Below, piece after piece: positions 10,352 to 22,128 of a DNA stretch of 64,000 nt. How positions within the stretch are numbered: position 1 is the stretch's first letter; the number at the start of each line of letters is the position of its first letter. The notes beneath the pieces are model-generated. The model saw only the letters and a list, made by a program, of their open reading frames with translations. It was not told the origin of the DNA and ran no database searches. Origin of the DNA: Bremia lactucae (taxonomy: Eukaryota; Oomycota; Peronosporomycetes; Peronosporales; Peronosporaceae); assembly GCF_004359215.1 (NCBI RefSeq), contig NC_090610.1, positions 9,416,674 to 9,480,673 on the forward strand. The letters are read 5' to 3'. The translations under genes were made by a program, and so were the position numbers.

Positions 10352-11737
10352 CTGCGAATGCAGCTTGCCGAGGAAATTGTAGATACTTTTTTTTTTAATT
10401 AATTAAACATTCATGCTACAGCTTCCACAAAAGCGCTTGATCTAACATCTCAAGAGCCTTGAAATAACACAAAAGGGTCACTTATTATCGATAAAAAACG
10501 CTAGCGATTGACAAAAAATCTCGAGCCCACGTCGCGACGGTGGTGGCATGATGAAGCAGATAATGTACTTAGTCACGTAGACGACTAGGTGGAGAACGAC
10601 TTGATGGTTTGAGGAGAAATTCAAGAGTCCAAGCTGTACCGATTCATGCTCGTTTATTTCGCGCTAGTGGATTCTTCACACCTTCTCTTCATCCTCGCGG
10701 CGACGCGGAGTGTTTGCACGTGTTAATACGGTTGACTGAGGTTGCTGAGGACTGAACTTTCAGCTTAAGTGCACAATAAAAACGCACAAATCGTACTGAT
10801 ACGCCGTCACTCTTCTATTTTCCTTTTGCGTATACATAAGGCCGGTCTTTTGGTGAGAATACGACGTTAGTAAACGCATTGCGTGTGTCGAATGCCCGTC
10901 AACATTTTCGGACCCGGACGGCACAACCGCGCGAGTCAATGGAGGATTTAAATGCTGTCTTTCCTTTCGAAAAAGTATAAACCATCTCTGCTGCAGAAAC
11001 TGTCAAAGTTTTGCGGCAGCGAGTTCAAATTAGCGAAGACTTGGGACGCGAGATCTGCAGGAGAGAACTATAGTGAATCTGAAAGACTCAAGTATTTGGG
11101 GCGAGGGTTGATGTTTTACCATGGAATTTCGAAAAATCGAGATATAAGCCAAGAACTATGCAAATAATTGATTCTATCAGTTGGCAATTGAACTACTGGG
11201 CACCTTACCTAATGAAATATCATTTTTCTTTTAGAACAATTAAAATGTCAGATAATTATTAAGATTAATGTCTTGCCGGCTACTACTTTATTTAGTTTCA
11301 TTATCTGGTATTTTCATTACCACGCATGATTTGATAAAGAACGAATTTGACAGTTGATACGATTATCTCTACACTTATTATTACAGCACCACTATTTGCA
11401 ATCATTGAACAGTAGTTTGAATTTTGAGAGAAAGCTCTAAAACTATATCAACGAGCCATCTGAACTAGGCTGCTAGTTGTATGATGATTTTTGATTTGTA
11501 AGACAATCCTACTTACCGTACAACGACAACTTCGACTTAACGTTTTCACGCTTTGCAAGAATCAATCTAAGTTTTCAGCTCTTTTAAAACATCATATTTG
11601 TAGCAGGGGCACTTTTCGCTTAACCTTCTTCAGTACATGCTCAACTATTCTGATGACAATTTAGGCAAGCCCCTTACACCTTAACTGCACGTACACGACG
11701 GACAGTGGAAGATTTGTTAAGTTGCTTAGTGGATTAG
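10352..11737. other. Low-repeat segment without intact gene
   Basis: I see no LTR or pol similarity here. AT-rich, with many stops. Apart from the short gene remnant at 10939-11167, nothing is supported. Confidence 0.5.
10939..11167 (+). pseudogene. Unrecognised decayed gene remnant
   Basis: Starting from the ATG at 10939 one frame reads MEDLNAVFPFEKV, stop, then TISAAETVKVLRQRVQISED, which has protein-like composition; the overlapping frame at 10952-11167 is 71 codons without a recognisable domain. About 130 bp upstream is GTCACTCTTCTATTTTCC (about 10806-10823), which resembles the oomycete initiator plus flanking promoter element (TCAYTYY ... ATTTTYC). I do not recognise the family; a truncated host gene is the best guess. 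Confidence 0.3.
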
Positions 11738-12203
11738 TGTACCGCAGCTGACTTGCTCCCAAAGTCAGAGAAAGACCTTTAGAGTCATAGAGTCTCTTCG
11801 TTCTATACAACTAATAATTTTAACAGCTGAAGGAGCCGTACAAGCTATTAAAACTTTATGAATCCTAGTTCAAGGAATTCAGGGGTTCGTAGAACCAAGT
11901 GGCAACTAGACCAAAGAGCATATACTTTAAAAAAGCTTCTATCTCTTACAGTTTAATGCGCAAGCCTTAGGAGGCACTTAACGCTATACAATTGAATTGG
12001 AACTGAACTTTTTTTAATTGTTTAATCTCAAGCCTTACCCTAGCTAATTTAAAAATAGATTTTGGCGCCAAATTTTATATCTCGCGGACATTTGTTACCC
12101 ATAACAAACGAGATTAGAGTAATCACATTTTAGATAAGTATTAAAGGGTGTTTTACCCATAAGGTGAATGTACCACAACAACGGTCCCCGTGCCCCATTT
12201 CAC
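11738..12203 (-). repeat. G3 LTR, 3' LTR of the element (left end)
   Basis: Begins TGTACCGCAG and shows the same order of blocks as the LTR at 26075-26490: AAAACTTTATGAATCCTAGT, TCTTACAGTTTAATGCGCAA, TTACCCATAAGGTGAATGTA and CAACAACGGT. The right boundary is approximate because the terminal CCCGTTACA is degraded. Confidence 0.65.
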
Positions 12204-12312
12204 CCTTCCCTATCAGACTGTTGACACCGAGTGACAACATACGCTTCATTTTCGCTTTGAGATTGGAACCCAACAGCCAACCGTTTGATTCTCTTTTGCT
12301 TTCCTTTGTCCC

Positions 12313-13431
12313 ATGATAACTGAGCGTGAGTCACAGAAACTTAGCACCTCCCTCGACGATGAGAGAATGGTGGACTTTGAAAGTCACACTCCATCAGAGG
12401 ATGAGGAACAAGAGCGTCGCTCTTACACGCCTTCTCCTTCGGATGAACGTCGGCAGGCCCCGAGTCCGTTTCCAGAACGTGGTGCCGCTGATGGCTTAAC
12501 TGCATTGAGCAGGACACAGGACCCTGAGACTATCATTGTTACGAATCCGCTTGACGAAAAGCAAGAGCGGACTTCCTTAAGAATTACAAGCTCGACGTTG
12601 AGCTGCCGAGATAGCAAAAGCTAAGTTTTTAGTGAATACAGATTCTCCCCAATAAGTGTGGAAGAACGTCTCAAAGAGATAGCGGGTCACAGCTTGACCA
12701 ACTAAATCTCCGGTGCCACGGCGACGACCCCGGAGGAGATTGCTGCTCGCGACGCTTTTCATGAGCGATACCTTACGCGAAAGGAGCGACACGTGAGAAG
12801 TATCTGATGCGTTTACGTGATAAAGCCCGTGGGACGTCGGTGACCTTAATAAGGGAAATTCCGATCGTCTTGTTTTCAAACGAAACAAGAAGTGAAAACA
12901 AAGTCTCATTTGAGACCTGGGTCCATCGGGCCCGCCGCCTCCGCAATATTTGAAATATCAGGGAGTCTGCGGATGTGGCTGATGTTCGCTTCGAAACGAA
13001 ACCTTCGCTTCGATTTTGCCAAGCTTAACGCCAAAGGCCAATTATGTTCGGCATTTATGCCACAAAACGAAGAAAAGTCTAGCCAATATTTGAGTGCTTC
13101 GGTTGACCATGCAACCATGGATCGAAGTCGCACTGAGGCTATAGATCCACCTAATGTCACTTCTACTGGTGGGAGACGTCGTTTGACGCGTGTTGACCCT
13201 GAGCTTGGCGCTCAAAAACGTCAATGGCGTGCAAATAATCGTGCCGAAGAGGTACCTCAAACTCCCAAGAGTTTTCTGAAGAGGGGTACATCAGCCACTT
13301 CACCAGATACTGGTATTGGCACTTTTAACAAAGTCGCTTTAAAGTTTCTCAACAGGAAACTGAAGGTTTCCTCGCGCATCAAGCAGCGCGGAAGGGGGCC
13401 GAAATCTCGACGGGAGCGTCCGCACGCTTAG
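12313..13431 (+). CDS. Antisense ORF region in the 3' part of G3 (frameshifted)
   Basis: On the strand opposite to pol, 110 bp from the inner LTR edge, 12313-12624 encodes 103 acidic residues starting MITERESQK with SEDEEQERR and SPSDERRQAPSPFPER. After the stop, plus frames go on with protein-like sequence (FSPISVEERLKEIAGH, PEEIAARDAFHERYL, NKVSFETWVHRARRL) and end in the basic 12892-13431 frame (RKLKVSSRIKQRGRG near its end). At least three breaks separate these blocks. The minus frames over the same DNA look like shadows (hydrophobic/basic). I recognise no domain. It could be an antisense accessory gene of the retrotransposon or a captured host gene. Confidence 0.4.
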
Positions 13432-14149
13432 TAAGTTGATCTATTTAAAGATGCTCGTACAACTCTCTATATTACCTTGCTCAGGTTGAGAGCTCCTTTG
13501 AGGCAGTCCTAAAGCGTCTTTCAAAATTGTACCGTTAACAGCCTCGTTTAAGTGGCTAGCTGGATATCCGGGTGAGGATGCAGCAATCTGCTGCACTGCC
13601 GTCTATCTCGGCGCAAGCGCCTTTAAGTCCACGTGGGAACGGCCCAAGATGGCTTGAGCAAGCCAACGTACAACACTGGGTGTGTATGCAATTTGCTTAA
13701 ATGGTTTAGCGTGTAAGCTAGGCCCTTCTTGGCCACGACCGTAAATAGTTCAATTAAGCGCGGGCACAATTTGGTCTTGAAGACCGTGGAAACCAAGTTA
13801 GTAAATAGTTTTTAGCATTTAATAAACTTGGTCTCCGACCACATAAAAAATGATACAGCTTCTGCCTTTGGTATCTGCTTGCTCTTTTTGTTTGTCTTGG
13901 CTATCAGCCATCGTGTCTCTTACGTGTCTTAAGACTCTAATTCGCGTCGCGAGAGACTCGCTTACTTGTTTCCGAACGGAAACAGGGCTGATTACAGAAA
14001 GCCTAACGGCAAATTCTCCCCCACCAAGCACTGAGCCACGCAATGATATCGTTAAAGAAACGCGTGGGTGGGTGAGACCGTTGACATAGAGCGGAGTTTA
14101 GCCTGCAGAGGCAAGAAAAACGTATATTAACGCAAAATTTACCACTGGG

Positions 14150-14900
14150 AGCATAGCGCTTTGGTGTCTGAGCACATCCACTGCGTTAAACGTCTTCAAT
14201 AACACGATTAACACGTTCAGTTTGACCATCGGTCTGCGGATGGTATGCGGTGGACATGTCCAATCCGGTGCCAAGCACTCGGAAAATCAATTTCCAGAAT
14301 TAACCTTTGAAACGGGGTTCCGATATTTGTTTCTCCTTGCGTTTTGACTTAAAGTTTTTTTCCTTGGGTTCTGACTTTAAGAAACCGTATTGTCGAAACA
14401 TGCGATCGATGAACAGCCTTGCTGCACCTTCACCATCAATGGTATCCAGTACAGCCGATACGTGAGCCATTTCCTCAATCGGTCAACAAAAAAAGACCAC
14501 TATGCCAGAGTTACCGGCCGAATCTTTTGGTAGACCGAAACAAAATCCATACTAATGGACTCTTAACACCCTATGGTACGGCAGACTTGCCAGTGGTGCA
14601 GCGGCATGAGCTTAGGGCTTAACCCATCGGCAACTTTTGCATGTGCGAACGTATGTGCTGACCCATTTGTAAAGCTTGGGTCACCAACAACTCGAGCTTA
14701 CAGAGCCGTAGGTCTTTTCTTTACTTAGATGAGTACGAAGGACAGTATCGTGCGCCTCATAGAGGATCCGGTATTTCAAATCCTCCTCATCCGCAGCGTC
14801 CATGCAATAAAGCAACAGGTCGTTATCAAAATAAAATAGATGTAACTTGCACGCAAACGCGCCGGCAATTTAAATAAAATCGAGTCAGTGCTCTTTAAAG
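14150..14900 (-). pseudogene. G3 integrase core remnant
   Basis: The minus strand encodes the block [19 protein letters not shown] near 14180-14240, which contains the third catalytic acid of gypsy integrase (E of QTER). Frames are broken by stops. The zinc-finger side follows towards 14900. Confidence 0.6.
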
Positions 14901-14999
14901 CTCGTAGCAGAACTACACACTGTTCATCCTTGGCGTAAGCCAAACAAATTAATTCAGTAAAATGCGACATTATGGTCGTATAATGAGAGTGCTCATAAA

Positions 15000-16370
15000 C
15001 CGGCCTGCGTAAAACGCATCGGCCAAAGCATTCTGCTTGCCAGGTTCATACTTCACCTTGAAGTTGTATTCGGCGAAAAAGGATAGCCATCGGGCCATTT
15101 TCTGTGAAAGAGGGGGCGACTTAGTCGCAGAGCGTAATGACTCGTGATCTCAATATCTTTCAAATGGCTTCGAGTCGAGCAGATGAACTCCGAATTTGAC
15201 GAGAACATACTTCATAGCAAGTAACTATTTGTCATGAACTGGGTAGTTCTTTTCCGCAACTTTAAGCTGTCTAGTCTCGAACGCAATAACACTTTCACGC
15301 CTATCAGCATCTGTTTGTAACAGAGCACTACAATTGGCAAAATCCGATGCGTACAGACGACACTGAAAGGCCGATTTGGATTTGGCAGTGCCAGAATCGG
15401 GGCATGGATAAGATTATTTTTAGCTGCTTGAAAACCATTCTATTCTGTACTAGTCCAGCACCATTCAGTATCCTTTTAAAGGAGATTCGATAATGGCCTA
15501 GCCATACCAGCGTAATTTTCGCTACATTTGTGTAAATTATTGGCGAGACCCTACCGCTTACGCAAATTCTTTGATTTCAAAAAACGCCCATTCTACAATG
15601 GCTTTTTTCAAGCAGAATTCGCTCTAAGGCCTCGGTTCCCAATGAAGCACCTTAAGAAAGGAATTTCTTCTGCGCCAAAAAGTAGAAGCATTGGCATCCA
15701 ATTTATTTGTGCGCATACACTCAGCACTGCTCGCAAATGGTCTTAATGGTTTTCCATATCCGACAGGAAAATCAACCAGCAAAACCAAACTCAACCATGC
15801 TCCACATGACTATGGACATATATGTCATCAAAATAAGTCCGTGCATAATCTCGATGAGTGCGGAAGAGTTGCGTCTCTAGACGATTAAATGTTGCCGGGG
15901 CGTTGGAAAGCCCTTGTGGCATAACCAACCACTCACATAATAAACGTTTGGGGTGCTAATCGCTGAAAGTGGAATATCGCTTGCTTGCATGAGCAGTTGT
16001 TAGTAACCATCGACTAAGGTCAGTGCACTGTACATTGTACATACCACCATATTACTCTGAAGAACATCCTTTCTAGGAATGGGGGTTTGTTCTGGTATAG
16101 TGGCAGCATTAAGCTTATTGTAAGCATACGCCATTACCATTTGTTTTTTTTTGACACAAATTGTCGGTGTCGAATGGAGAGATTTGCTCTCTCATACCAT
16201 TTCAGCCTCGTTCTTAGCAAGAAAGAAACCGTTAATGACGTCACACTGTCCCTTGGTAAGGGCCAGTGTTGTGTGATACAGTATTTGGTTCCCATAACCA
16301 AGTCAATTTCACGACGGACACCTCTATCTAGAGGTAAAACAGATGGTGGATTGGTGCACACTATATCTTG
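15000..16370 (-). pseudogene. G3 reverse transcriptase and RNase H remnant
   Basis: The RT catalytic motif reads YFDDIYVHS on the minus strand; the two aspartates are encoded at 15824-15829. Upstream is ATFNRLETQLFR, as in gypsy palm domains (APATFNR..). Towards 15000 the sequence follows the RNase H part. Stops interrupt every frame, so it is not translated as a whole. Confidence 0.65.
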
Positions 16371-16373
16371 GAA

Positions 16374-17330
16374 TTATGTAATCAATAAATAAAATAGATC
16401 CGTAGAATCGGCAAGGATCGATGACCCACTCCGTGCACTAAGTGCAGCTTTTGCGTCATTCAGGACAACTTCGTTCCGAAGTGACGATGAGCTCAACTCA
16501 ATCGTGAGTCGAATGACCACCATCGCAGACAAGTCGCGAGCCTTTAAGGCTCGGCCGCTCTTAATAGACATTTTCTCTAGATCTAAAAGACCATGTAACA
16601 AAGAGATTGGTGCAAGGCTAACTTCTCCTTCAATGTTACGCCATTTGCAAGCGTATGTAATTTCTCTCCTATGTATTTGTTAAAGTATAAACGCTTCGCG
16701 TCTTTCCTGTCTTGGAGTAGAGATAATACGCCTCTTCGAGGCCGGCACATTCACGTCCCCAAAATTTCCAGCCTGCATTGGTTCTATACCAGAAATGGTG
16801 TCTAATTCTACATTCGACAAGAGGTGAGGTAACTCAACTTCCTTATCCAGCGAACCTTTACGCGTTGCTTCACGTGCATTAGAAGGGTTTGACCGAAACT
16901 GCCCTGGCGAACCGCTAATCGTGTCACTATTGACACTTAGTATGGTGTCACGTCGGCCGACCACACTCGGTGGACGTAAACGTGCCACTTCACGTATCTC
17001 AGGGATATAACACCCTTGATGGCTTGGCCTTACGCCAACAATGCTTTCAACATTCAGTGAATCGTTATTACAACGAGTGTCGCTCGACGGAGAAAAACAC
17101 CCCCTTTTTCTGAGTTGAGCTCATAATTGATGTTTACAACATTAGAGTTTATTAGCTTAGACATTCCAATGTCTAAAACACCGACAGACTCAGTCAATGA
17201 TCCGCGCCAATAGCGATTTCGTTGCCTATGGATATACTGATGCTATTTCACAGCTTGAAGTTCTCCTACTCCTACTCAACAAGGCTTTATATATGTGTTT
17301 GGTCTATTAGACGGTACCTCTGGTCTGGGA
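16374..17330 (-). pseudogene. G3 pol linker upstream of RT
   Basis: 16374-16601 (LHGLLDLEKMSIKSGRALKA) corresponds to LLHALLDLDEMSIDECGRAL in the arm copy (35640-36065), and 16680-16988 to the part before it. Compared with the arm copy the aspartic protease (34986-35334) is absent: sequence passes from the linker at about 17240 straight to the 5' leader at about 17300. Confidence 0.6.
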
Positions 17331-17529
17331 TATAATGAACTATACGTGTTCAAGCCCAAACAAAGTTTTGAGCTTGTCATAAGCTGCGCGTTGCTTCTTA
17401 AAGTTCTGGAACGCCTCCATTTCAGTGAAGGCTTCGTCTTATAAAAGACTCAGGCATAGATTGACTACGAATGCCACTAAATGTAGCGGAGCTTCCTCGC
17501 TCCTAAAGTCAGAAGAAGACATTTAGACT

Positions 17530-17534
17530 CAGAG
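17530..17534. repeat. Target-site duplication CAGAG of the copia insertion (copy 1, left)
   Basis: CAGAG lies directly before the copia 5' LTR and recurs at 20980-20984 and, after the 3' LTR, at 26070-26074. With copia removed, the flanks rejoin into a continuous G3 LTR comparable to 11738-12203. Confidence 0.85.
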
Positions 17535-17801
17535 TGTTGGAAGGCGATGCTGCAGCGGAGTTTCTGGGACTCGCAAGGAGTTTCGAAACGTCTTTTATTG
17601 TAATGGTCACGGAGCGGTGGTTACGGCGAAAGATGAAACGATCCAAGGTCGAGAGGTTTCAAGAAGTATGAGGTGCAAGTAACGCACGATGGACAGGTAA
17701 TTCTGACAAGAAGAGAGTTAAGGCTTACATGCATAATATATTCACTTTGTCTTTTGCAAAATGGCACCCATGGAAATTCAATCTGACGTTCAACACCAAA
17801 A
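17535..17801 (+). repeat. Copia 5' LTR, copy 1 (267 bp)
   Basis: Begins TGTTGGAAGG, a common copia LTR start, and ends CAACACCAAAA; the end is set by the target duplication after the 3' LTR and by the primer site. It does not end in the usual CA. The gag ATG at 17761 lies inside the LTR, 41 nt before its end, as in yeast Ty1. Confidence 0.85.
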
Positions 17802-20173
17802 GGTTATGAGCCCAACGCCAAAGGATCAAGAAGGTCATGTCCAAGCGCCAGCCATCACCCAAGTCGACGACGACAGAGCCAGTACGGCTTCTGGCGCGGA
17901 CGAGGGCATGGCCAGGCTGCTGGAACTGATAACGGACTTGAAAGGAGACATGGGAGCTCGCCTTAATAGGCTTGAGGCCCGCCGAGTCGAGGATGATCAA
18001 GGTTCAGTCGTGTCAGCCGGTAGCAGCACCTTCCGTACGTATGCGGAAGCGCGCACCGGATTCGGCCGGAACATGACGATGGCCTCGCTCGAAGACGAAG
18101 TCATGCCTGGACCAGCGCGGCAACACGCAGCAGGACCAGGGCAACAAAGGCTGGCTGGAGGGAGAGCCGGTGTAGGTCCAGTTCCTCAGGTGCCACGGGA
18201 ATCGGCTTTCAGACCGGTTCCTACACCAGCGTATTTTGCTCCGCAAAGGCCCCTGCAGATCAGGGACCTAAAACTAGCGATCGAAAACTTCGATGGCAAG
18301 GAGGTTTATCCAGGACTAGGGTCGGGATTCGCACCTTGGGGGAAGCGATTTCTACGCCAAGTTCGTATCGCCGAGGAACTTAGTGGGTGCATCTGGACCG
18401 AGGACATCAAAATGGATGTACTTGGTCGGTATTTGACAGGCAAGGCTGGTCAACATTTTCACAGTCAAGTGGATACATGGTACACCGAGAATCCACAGAT
18501 ATGGTACTCGATGGACCGTATGAACCTCAAGTTTGGACCTAGGATCTCAAGGTCACAAGCTTTTAAACTGTTCACGTGTAAGAAAAAGGAGTCGATGTCG
18601 TGGAATGATCATATGCTCTATCTAATGGCGGTCAGCGACGCAGTCGGAGGCGCACAAGACCAAGTGCTTGAAAATATAGCCAAGTACGCATGCTTCGCAA
18701 CCGACTTTCAAGGTGTGCTTCTCGCAAGGTACAATCCTCATCGAGAGGATTACTTACGGCAAGCTGAAGAGTTGGTGAATTTTGCCCAGTTAAATGACCC
18801 GGGTATTCGCATTGGGTCCAAGTCAACTGTGGCCGTCGTCAAAGGCACTGAAGGAGGTCGGCGCAGAAACGATAAAGAGAGAAAAGTCAAGAAGACTGGA
18901 GCGTGTTTCAAGTGTGGAAAAGAAGGCCACTACAAACGTGAATGTACTAGTGAGCCTAATAACAACTTTACGTTAGCTGTCTCCGACGGCATTGACTCTA
19001 CCAGCCAATGGATACTGGACAGCGGGTCAAGTCGACATTTGGTGACAAAGGCGTCACAGCTAATCGACGCAGTAAAATGCGACGAAGAGTGTTTACTTCC
19101 TAATGGGGACAGCTTGCGTATGCAGCTCAAGGGTACGGCCGAGTTCGTGGTCAGTGTTGACGGCGAAATTCGCCGAGTCAAACTACTCGATGCGTACTAC
19201 GCAGAAAAGCTACCGTTTAACATCATATCCTATGGCAAGATCGAGGAGCGAGGGTTTGAACTTCGTTACGATGGACATAAGCGATCAGTGGTTCGGCGGC
19301 GTGATGGTTGCAAGATTTTTGATGTTGACAAAGACGACAGCAACGTGTTGCTAGTGAATGTTGTTGACACAATTGAGCACAAGGATTTTTTTACGGTTGC
19401 AGCAATTGCTGAGGCTGTCAACACGCCGATTTCGGACCTTCAGATGGGGAGTCTACTCGATTTTCACTTAAGATTTGGACACCTCGCCTATGATACAATC
19501 GAATTGATGGCGAGTGATCCATCGAGTGGAATAAGGCTAACAGACACCGAGCGACCCACTTGCTTAACGTGTGCGCAAGGTAAGCAGCGCCGCAACAAGC
19601 AGTCGAAGAAAGACACGGGTGAGAATGCTCCTATCGATAGGGTGGGTGGTGTGATATGCAGCGATATCAAAGGTCCAATAACGCCGGTCGACAGGTCGGG
19701 AAACCGATATTTAATTAATTTTATCGACCACAAGAGTAACTACTGCCGGGTATTCCTCGCCAAGACGAAGGACAAGGCGACTAAGCATTTCGAAGACTTC
19801 ATGGTCTACTTTGAAAAGCGATTCAACTGCAAGGTTCACTATCTCCGTACGGATGGAGGCGCCGAGTACAAAGTTGTTGACCCGTTTTGTAAGAATGTGG
19901 GTGTGCGTCGCCAGGTTTCAGAAGCTGACAACCAAGCATCCAACGGAAAAGCGGAAAGGATGCACCAGACATTGATGAACCTGGTGCGATCAATGATTTT
20001 CGGTTCAGGACTCCCGTTGAGCTTCTGGGGTGATGCTGCTGAGTACGCAGCCTACATACTCAACAGAAGCCCAACGCGGAGTAACGTGGGGCGTGCATCA
20101 CCTATTGAGGTGCTTACAGGTATCAAACCCAGGCTAACTGATATTGTTATATTTGGATCGCCGTGTACCGCTA
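17761..20173 (+). CDS. Copia gag-pol polyprotein, N-terminal 804 codons (gap-truncated)
   Basis: Open frame from the ATG at 17761 to the gap. Order: Gag capsid-like region (about 170-350); zinc knuckle C-X2-C-X4-H-X4-C at 382-395 (CFKCGKEGHYKREC); aspartic protease with DSGSS at 420; GAG-pre-integrase with FHLRFGHL near 566; integrase core with catalytic D635, D698 and E732 (33 residues between the last two) and NGKAERMHQT around the glutamate. The product would form a virus-like particle and integrate the cDNA. RT and RNase H are lost in the gap in this copy but present in copy 2. Start choice: first ATG, in the LTR; an in-frame ATG three codons later is an alternative. Confidence 0.85.
17802..17818 (+). 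promoter_or_regulatory. Copia primer-binding site for half initiator tRNA-Met
   Basis: GGTTATGAGCCCAACGC directly follows the LTR. Its complement, GCGTTGGGCTCATAACC, matches the anticodon stem-loop (CAT anticodon) of eukaryotic initiator tRNA-Met. Drosophila copia is known to prime from an internally cut tRNA-iMet in this way. The same site is at 21252-21268 in copy 2. Confidence 0.75.
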
Positions 20174-20831
20174 NNNNNNNNNNNNNNNNNNNNNNNNNNN
20201 NNNNNNNNNNNNNNNNNNNNNNNNNNNNNNNNNNNNNNNNNNNNNNNNNNNNNNNNNNNNNNNNNNNNNNNNNNNNNNNNNNNNNNNNNNNNNNNNNNNN
20301 NNNNNNNNNNNNNNNNNNNNNNNNNNNNNNNNNNNNNNNNNNNNNNNNNNNNNNNNNNNNNNNNNNNNNNNNNNNNNNNNNNNNNNNNNNNNNNNNNNNN
20401 NNNNNNNNNNNNNNNNNNNNNNNNNNNNNNNNNNNNNNNNNNNNNNNNNNNNNNNNNNNNNNNNNNNNNNNNNNNNNNNNNNNNNNNNNNNNNNNNNNNN
20501 NNNNNNNNNNNNNNNNNNNNNNNNNNNNNNNNNNNNNNNNNNNNNNNNNNNNNNNNNNNNNNNNNNNNNNNNNNNNNNNNNNNNNNNNNNNNNNNNNNNN
20601 NNNNNNNNNNNNNNNNNNNNNNNNNNNNNNNNNNNNNNNNNNNNNNNNNNNNNNNNNNNNNNNNNNNNNNNNNNNNNNNNNNNNNNNNNNNNNNNNNNNN
20701 NNNNNNNNNNNNNNNNNNNNNNNNNNNNNNNNNNNNNNNNNNNNNNNNNNNNNNNNNNNNNNNNNNNNNNNNNNNNNNNNNNNNNNNNNNNNNNNNNNNN
20801 NNNNNNNNNNNNNNNNNNNNNNNNNNNNNNN
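20174..20831. other. Assembly gap, 658 N
   Basis: Lies inside copia copy 1 pol. The DNA to its right restarts upstream of the copia LTR, so the gap joins two copies of the same insertion site. Confidence 0.99.
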
Positions 20832-20984
20832 AGCTGCGCGTTGCTTCTTAAAGTTCTGGAACGCCTCCATTTCAGTGAAGGCTTCGTCTTATAAAAGACT
20901 CAGGCATAGATTGACTACGAATGCCACTAAATGTAGCGGAGCTTCCTCGCTCCTAAAGTCAGAAGAAGACATTTAGACTCAGAG

Positions 20985-21251
20985 TGTTGGAAGGCGATGC
21001 TGCAGCGGAGTTTCTGGGACTCGCAAGGAGTTTCGAAACGTCTTTTATTGTAATGGTCACGGAGCGGTGGTTACGGCGAAAGATGAAACTATCCAAGGTC
21101 GAGAGGTTTCAAGAAGTATGAGGTGCAAGTAACGCACGATGGACAGGTAATTCTGACAAGAAGAGAGTTAAGGCTTACATGCATAATATATTCACTTTGT
21201 CTTTTGCAAAATGGCACCCATGGAAATTCAATCTGACGTTCAACACCAAAA
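20985..21251 (+). repeat. Copia 5' LTR, copy 2
   Basis: Same boundaries as copy 1, shifted by 3450 bp. It includes the gag ATG at 21211. Confidence 0.9.
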
Positions 21252-22128
21252 GGTTATGAGCCCAACGCCAAAGGATCAAGAAGGTCATGTCCAAGCGCCA
21301 GCCATCACCCAAGTCGACGACGACAGAGCCAGTACGGCTTCTGGCGCGGACGAGGGCATGGCCAGGCTGCTGGAACTGATAACGGACTTGAAAGGAGACA
21401 TGGGAGCTCGCCTTTATAGGCTTGAGGCCCGCCGAGTCGAGGATGATCAAGGTTCAGTCGTGTCAGCCGGTAGCAGCACCTTCCGTACGTATGCGGAAGC
21501 GCGCACCGGATTCGGCCGGAACATGACGATGGCCTCGCTCGAAGACGAAGTCATGCCTGGACCAGCGCGGCAACACGCAGCAGGACCAGGGCAACAAAGG
21601 CTGGCTGGAGGGAGAGCCGGTGTAGGTCCAGTTCCTCAGGTGCCACGGGAATCGGCTTTCAGACCGGTTCCTACACCAGCGTATTTTGCTCTGCAAAGGC
21701 CCCTGCAGATCAGGGACCTAAAACTAGCGATCGAAAACTTCGATGGCAAGGAGGTTTGTCCAGGACTAGGGTCGGGATTCGCACCTTGGGAGAAGCGATT
21801 TCTACGCCAAGTTCGTATCGCCGAGGAACTTAGTGGGTGCATCTGGACCGAGGACATCAAAATGGATGTACTTGGTCGGTATTTGACAGGCAAGGCTGGT
21901 CAACATTTTCACAGTCAAGTGGATACATGGTACACCGAGAATCCACAGATATGGTACTCGATGGACCGTATGAACCTCAAGTTTGGACCTAGGATCTCAA
22001 GATCACAAGCTTTTAAACTGTTCACGTGTAAGAAAAAGGAGTCGATGTCGTGGAATGATCATATGCTCTATCTAATGGCGTCAGCGACGCAGTCGGAGGC
22101 GCACAAGACCAAGTGCTTGAAAATATAG
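21211..22128 (+). pseudogene. Copia gag, copy 2, first segment before frameshift
   Basis: The frame is nearly identical to copy 1 up to LYLMA. At about 22080 one base of the GCGGTCAGC of copy 1 is missing, which throws the frame into a stop at 22128. The Gag capsid-like region is present; zinc knuckle and everything after are in the next frame. The reading break would prevent a full Gag-Pol. Confidence 0.8.

Larger units (their letters stand above)
17382..20173 (+). mobile_element. Ty1/copia element, copy 1, cut by a gap
   Basis: Contains the same G3 flank (17382-17534), 5' LTR (17535-17801), primer site and gag-pol through integrase as copy 2, offset by exactly 3450 bp. The 658-N gap removes the rest of pol and the 3' LTR. 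Sequence after the gap restarts at the position equivalent to 17382. Copy 1 has an open gag-integrase frame where copy 2 has two frameshifts. Confidence 0.85.

Noticed and set aside
20052..20894. Open frames of 235-272 codons spanning the gap in copia copy 1
   Set aside because: Artefacts of the 658-N run; the flanks are copia pol and the duplicated G3 flank.
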